This document shows positions 60,384-64,000 of a stretch of DNA of 64,000 nt, piece by piece. Each line of letters opens with the position of its first letter. Position 1 is the first letter of the stretch. The position numbers and the translations under genes were made by a program. The DNA is from Pseudomonas jessenii (lineage in GTDB: Bacteria > Pseudomonadota > Gammaproteobacteria > Pseudomonadales > Pseudomonadaceae), in NCBI RefSeq assembly GCF_002236115.1, contig NZ_NIWT01000003.1, positions 124,001 through 188,000 of the forward strand, in the 5' to 3' direction. The notes beneath the pieces are model-generated. The model had not been told where the DNA came from. It worked only from the letters and a program-made list of their open reading frames with translations, and did no database searches.

Positions 60384-61178
60384 TCAGCCTTCGGCCAATG
60401 CCATCCGCTCACGCACGACCGGTACCCACTCTGCGTGCTCCATTTGCATGCAACGTTCGAGAAACAGGTACATATAGTCGTAGCTCTTGCAAACGGCCTG
60501 ACGCAACTCCACCTGCAGGGATTTGCCGGGGTTGGTGCCCGCCAATGTGCAGATGATCTCAAGGGCTTCCCATGGATGGGCATCGTCGTACTGGGCATGC
60601 ATCTTCAGCCACTTCATCGCCCGCTTGCGATCTTCCTCGGGGAACGAGGCGGCGTAGATACCGTTGGAACACACTACCGCCGACCATTCCCCGGTCGCTC
60701 CTTCGATGGCGTAGTTGGTGGCGGCAATCGCAACGATCAGCGAGTCGGCTGAACTGGTGTGCCAGCACCAATGGCTCAGGGCGTGAAGCTCGGGGGGAAC
60801 CTGCTGAGCCTGCAGCTCTTCCAGGCTGACACCGTGCGCGCGACTCCAGTTCACCCAGTAATCGGCGTGGTTCAGTTCGACGCGGATGTTACGCATCAGC
60901 CAGCGACGGGCCATGTCTTCGCCGGGATGACGGGCAAAGCGGGTCTTGGTCAGGTTTTGTGCCATATACAACGCGAACTGTTCGACCACCGGCCAGCCAC
61001 CGATCAGGTACTGGCGCATGGTCTTCGCACTGAGTTTGTTGTCTCGCATGCGTTGGTACAGTTCGTGTTCGACAACCCGGCGCTTGCTCTCGCTGCAATC
61101 CTGGATCAGGCGCTGGGCCCAGGCAGGGTAACTTGCAGCTTCCATGAGCGGTCCGGTTCGGTTGAATGTATCGATCAC
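60384..61178 (-). CDS. TenA/PqqC-like (haem-oxygenase fold) protein
   Basis: 264 residues, all-helical by appearance, of the TenA/PqqC/CADD superfamily. Conserved parts include YLIGGWPVVEQFALY, RVELNHADYWVNW and ATNYAIEGATGEWS, with Glu and His residues suited to bind iron. Family members act in thiamin salvage, PQQ synthesis or p-aminobenzoate formation; none can be assigned here. Some are annotated as transcription regulators without ground. Confidence 0.8.
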   Translation of the reverse strand: MIDTFNRTGPLMEAASYPAWAQRLIQDCSESKRRVVEHELYQRMRDNKLSAKTMRQYLIGGWPVVEQFALYMAQNLTKTRFARHPGEDMARRWLMRNIRVELNHADYWVNWSRAHGVSLEELQAQQVPPELHALSHWCWHTSSADSLIVAIAATNYAIEGATGEWSAVVCSNGIYAASFPEEDRKRAMKWLKMHAQYDDAHPWEALEIICTLAGTNPGKSLQVELRQAVCKSYDYMYLFLERCMQMEHAEWVPVVRERMALAEG

Positions 61179-61221
61179 TGTCGAGCTCCTTTTGATTGTG
61201 ATTGTAAGACCGGCAGGAGTC

Positions 61222-63681
61222 TCAACGGAACGTGCCAGGCGCCTTGAACAACAGCGGTTGCGGCCTGGCGGGACGACTTAACAGACTATCACTGGTAAAC
61301 AACTGCGGGCGTTCAATCACATACCCTTGAGCGTAATCCACCCCGATCTCCAGCAATGCCTGCTCGATCTGGGGCGTTTCGACAAACTCGGCAATCGTGC
61401 GCTTACCCATCACATGGCCAATGTGATTGATCACTTCGACCATGGCGCGGTTAATCGGGTCGTCCAGCATATCCTTTACGAAACTCCCGTCGATCTTCAG
61501 GAAGTCTACAGGCAAATGTTTCAGGTACGCGAATGAGGACATTCCGGCGCAAAAGTCATCCAGCGAAAAATGGCAGCCTAAGCCTTTGAGTTCATTAATG
61601 AATCGAATGGCGCTGCCAAGATTTGAAATGGCACTGGTTTCAGTAATTTCAAAACAAATCATTTCAGGCGGAATCGAATACGTCACAAACTGTTCGCGCA
61701 AGAAGTCCAGAAACGCCTCATCCCCAATCGTCGTGCCTGACAGATTGATCGCACACATGGCCAGCGGTCCGTGGCCTTGCTCGGCCCGGCATTGGGCGAT
61801 GATCTTGAACACGTTCTGCACCACCCAACGATCAAGCGAGCTCATCAGGCCATAGCGTTCAGCTGCCGGAATGAAGCTGTCGGGCAAGATCATCCGCCCG
61901 GCTTCATCATGTAATCGCAGCAGGATTTCAATGTGCCCGCCGTCCTGATCGACATGACCCAAGGGGGCGATTTCCTGGGCATACAGGCAGAAGCGGTCTT
62001 CCTCCAGCGCCATGTGCAAACGCTGCACCCAGGCCATCTCACCGAAGCGCAGGGACAATTCCGAGTCATCCGGATGATAGACCTGGACCCGGTTCCGACC
62101 CTTTTCCTTGGCCATATAGCACGCCATGTCGGCAGCACGCAGCGAGGCTTCGAGCGTAGTCGGGTTCTGCGCGACATGGACCAGCCCGATACTGACAGTG
62201 GTCACGAAAGGCCGGCCTTTCCAGACAAAATGCAGATTCTGCACCGTCTGGCGCAGGCTTTCGGCAATTTTCTCCGCCGCTTCCGGTGCGCAGTTTTCCA
62301 GCAGGATGCCGAACTCGTCGCCGCCAAGGCGCGCCAGGGTGTCGCCTTCGCGCAGCCCCGATTGCAACAGCGCGCAGATGTGCCGCAGCAGTTCGTCCCC
62401 CGCCGCGTGGCCGCAGGTGTCGTTGACCAGCTTGAACTGGTCCAGATCGAGGAACATCAGGGCATGGCGACCCGAATGGCGGGTCAGGTTGTGCAGCGCC
62501 TGTTCCAGGCGATATTCGAACTCGCGACGGTTGGCAAGGCCGGTCAAGGCATCGTGGGTCGCCTGCCACGACAGATTGGCGATGTACTGCCGCTCCTGGG
62601 TCATGTCATGCAGCACCAGCACCGTCCCGCTGACTTTTCCGGCATTGCGGATGGGCGCGCCCACCAGCGTGACCGACACCGTGCTGCCGTCCAGGCGTTG
62701 AATCAACTTGGAGTGTTCACTGCCGCCACTGAGCTGGCCGCTCAGAATATGCTCGATCAGGGTGAAACCATCGGTCTGGGCATTTTCGTCCAACAGGTTG
62801 AACAGCGCCGCCAGCGGCAATCCCGTCGCCTGCTCGGCCTTCCAGTGGGTCATCGCCTCGGCCGCCGGATTCATGTAGGCGATTGCACCGGAAACATCCG
62901 TGGTGATCACCCCATCACCAATTGATTGCAGGGTGATCTGCGCCCGTTCTTTTTCCAGTTGCAGCGCATCGGCGAACGCATGGCGCTGCTTGAGCAGTTT
63001 ATGGGTGCGCATCAGCGCCAGCGCAATCAATCCAAGAGCAGTGGCGAGGTTAGTCAGCAGCAGCAAACGAAGAATGACCCGCGAACCTTCACCCAAGGCA
63101 TCGCTGAACGCCTTTGCCGCCGGCGTCACACCGTCGTTGATGGCGAAAATCTGCTCCTTCCAGCGCTGTACGTCCGCGCCGGAGGCCGGGCCGGCAGTGA
63201 TGTGCTGATGCATGTCCCGCGCAACGTCATCGAGCTGGACCAGATAGGCATCCCCCACGGTCCAAAGGTTGATGGCTTTTTCGAGATAACTGAAATGACG
63301 AAAGTTGAGGTACAGCCAGATCAGGCTGGAAACGTCTTCCGGGTGGTTGCCACCCTTGAGAATCGCCACACGTGCCGCCTCTATATTCGGCGGTTGATGA
63401 TCCAGCGCCACGCGCAACTCATGCCCGCCCTGAGGCACGGAAATGGCGTGCTGGTATTTACGAAAAATCGCTTCGTCGCCGCTGTCGGCATAGAGGTTGA
63501 GGTAATAGATTGCGTCCTTCTGGCCCTTGGACCAGAGGCTTTCCCCAGCAACATAGCCGCGAACCGCCGACAGTACGTAAAGGCTAACGCCGCCCAACAA
63601 GGCTTGAAACACTACAACGGCGATAAATGGCCAGACGATGCCCAACAGCCGTGGCGTTCCGAGAGTCCGCGTTTGATTCAT
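61222..63681 (-). CDS. Membrane PAS-GGDEF-EAL protein
   Basis: 819 residues. Helices at about 14-38 and 203-224 enclose a periplasmic sensor domain; then PAS (about 245-365), GGDEF (375-540) and EAL (555-810). GGDEF is intact (453-457) with an RxxD inhibitory site at 444-447. The EAL residues are present: EILLRL, EITET, LDDF, LKIDGSF, AEFVET and DYAQGY; the loop has Cys where Gly is usual (DDFCAG). Both activities are thus possible. ATG at 63681 follows AGGGACC. Located close to the other GGDEF gene but on the opposite strand. Confidence 0.93.
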   Translation of the reverse strand: MNQTRTLGTPRLLGIVWPFIAVVVFQALLGGVSLYVLSAVRGYVAGESLWSKGQKDAIYYLNLYADSGDEAIFRKYQHAISVPQGGHELRVALDHQPPNIEAARVAILKGGNHPEDVSSLIWLYLNFRHFSYLEKAINLWTVGDAYLVQLDDVARDMHQHITAGPASGADVQRWKEQIFAINDGVTPAAKAFSDALGEGSRVILRLLLLTNLATALGLIALALMRTHKLLKQRHAFADALQLEKERAQITLQSIGDGVITTDVSGAIAYMNPAAEAMTHWKAEQATGLPLAALFNLLDENAQTDGFTLIEHILSGQLSGGSEHSKLIQRLDGSTVSVTLVGAPIRNAGKVSGTVLVLHDMTQERQYIANLSWQATHDALTGLANRREFEYRLEQALHNLTRHSGRHALMFLDLDQFKLVNDTCGHAAGDELLRHICALLQSGLREGDTLARLGGDEFGILLENCAPEAAEKIAESLRQTVQNLHFVWKGRPFVTTVSIGLVHVAQNPTTLEASLRAADMACYMAKEKGRNRVQVYHPDDSELSLRFGEMAWVQRLHMALEEDRFCLYAQEIAPLGHVDQDGGHIEILLRLHDEAGRMILPDSFIPAAERYGLMSSLDRWVVQNVFKIIAQCRAEQGHGPLAMCAINLSGTTIGDEAFLDFLREQFVTYSIPPEMICFEITETSAISNLGSAIRFINELKGLGCHFSLDDFCAGMSSFAYLKHLPVDFLKIDGSFVKDMLDDPINRAMVEVINHIGHVMGKRTIAEFVETPQIEQALLEIGVDYAQGYVIERPQLFTSDSLLSRPARPQPLLFKAPGTFR

Positions 63682-63868
63682 GAGGTCCCTTGCATTAGCA
63701 CCGCTTGCTCGTCTTCCGGACGAAATCGCTATAGCTAGACTAGGTTGCGATTCCGATCCCGGCAAGCGACAAGCTATGCCCGGAGGGAATATCGCGGCCA
63801 CTGAATTCGGCCGCGATGATGTTTTTTATAGTATTGAAGTGGCGCCCTGCAACCTTGATATCATTTCA

Positions 63869-64000
63869 CTACAACCGCTGCAAATGCCCATACAGCTTGG
63901 CGTACAGGCCACCGTCGGCAATCAGTTGCTGATGATCGCCATCCTCGGCAATTTGCCCGCCGTCGAACACCAGCACACGGTCGGCCTGTTTTACCGCCGA
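63869..64000 (-). CDS. ABC transporter, C-terminal end of ATP-binding domain (partial)
   Basis: The last 43 residues of a transporter that begins outside the window. VKQADRVLVFDGGQIAEDG and HQQLIADGGLYAKLY are typical of the end of MsbA-like exporter ATPases. The substrate cannot be told. Confidence 0.85.
   Translation of the reverse strand, partial: SAVKQADRVLVFDGGQIAEDGDHQQLIADGGLYAKLYGHLQRL

Overview
The window looks like a chromosome segment of a fluorescent-group Pseudomonas. Evidence: the gene order serC-pheA-hisC-tyrA/aroA-cmk-rpsA-ihfB followed by an O-antigen locus ending at wbpM, which is the arrangement known from P. aeruginosa; a fused tyrA-aroA gene; Thr83 in GyrA; and many Pseudomonas-type REP sequences (GGAGCGAGCTTGCTCGCGA). 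I saw no rRNA, tRNA, CRISPR array, phage or insertion sequence.

Layout. 1-6470 (minus): the kdpFABC potassium ATPase operon and the first two thirds of kdpD. 6815-9685 (plus): rfbB-rfbA-rfbD for dTDP-L-rhamnose, without rfbC, with a 17-codon coupling ORF between rfbA and rfbD. 9944-11617 (plus): an ethanolamine-type permease and a small DUF2897-like protein. 11784-14438: a TetR regulator with a palindrome over its ribosome binding site, convergent with a FabF-type ketosynthase and a short-chain dehydrogenase. 14918-22893: a Wzz-like chain-length protein, a complete type I secretion system (ABC, HlyD-type and TolC-type genes, minus strand), and a divergent gene for a secreted RTX protein whose N-terminal half has a transglutaminase-like Cys/His/Asp arrangement. 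22977-41392 (minus): comEA-like gene, then the O-antigen locus read from wzz (41392) towards wbpM (23425). 41574-53651 (minus): lapA, ihfB, a small lipoprotein, rpsA, cmk, tyrA/aroA, hisC, pheA, serC, gyrA. 54077-58940: divergent methylthioadenosine salvage genes (mtnA; a deaminase), then ubiG, mupP and a YciK-like dehydrogenase. 59318-63681: a diguanylate cyclase, a TenA/PqqC-like protein and a PAS-GGDEF-EAL protein. 63869-64000: the tail of an ABC transporter.

How the genes fit together. The O-antigen locus encodes enzymes for three sugar nucleotides: UDP-GalNAcA (WbpP, WbpO; probably amidated by the AsnB/WbpS-like enzyme), a UDP-N-acetyl-L-amino sugar (FnlA-like, RmlD-like, FnlC-like), and UDP-D-QuiNAc or UDP-D-FucNAc (WbpM, WbpV-like). 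It has one initiating transferase (WbpL) and two glycosyltransferases, plus Wzx, Wzy and Wzz. These numbers suggest a trisaccharide repeat made by the Wzy-dependent route. The RmlD-type reductase in place of a CapF/WbjC enzyme points to L-QuiNAc rather than L-FucNAc. The wzx/wzy part is visibly richer in A+T than the flanking housekeeping genes, as expected for an exchanged serotype locus.

The least explained part is 14.9-22.9 kb: a dedicated type I exporter with a single obvious cargo, an RTX-tailed transglutaminase-like protein, next to a Wzz homologue and inserted beside the O-antigen locus. This is the best candidate for an undescribed system.
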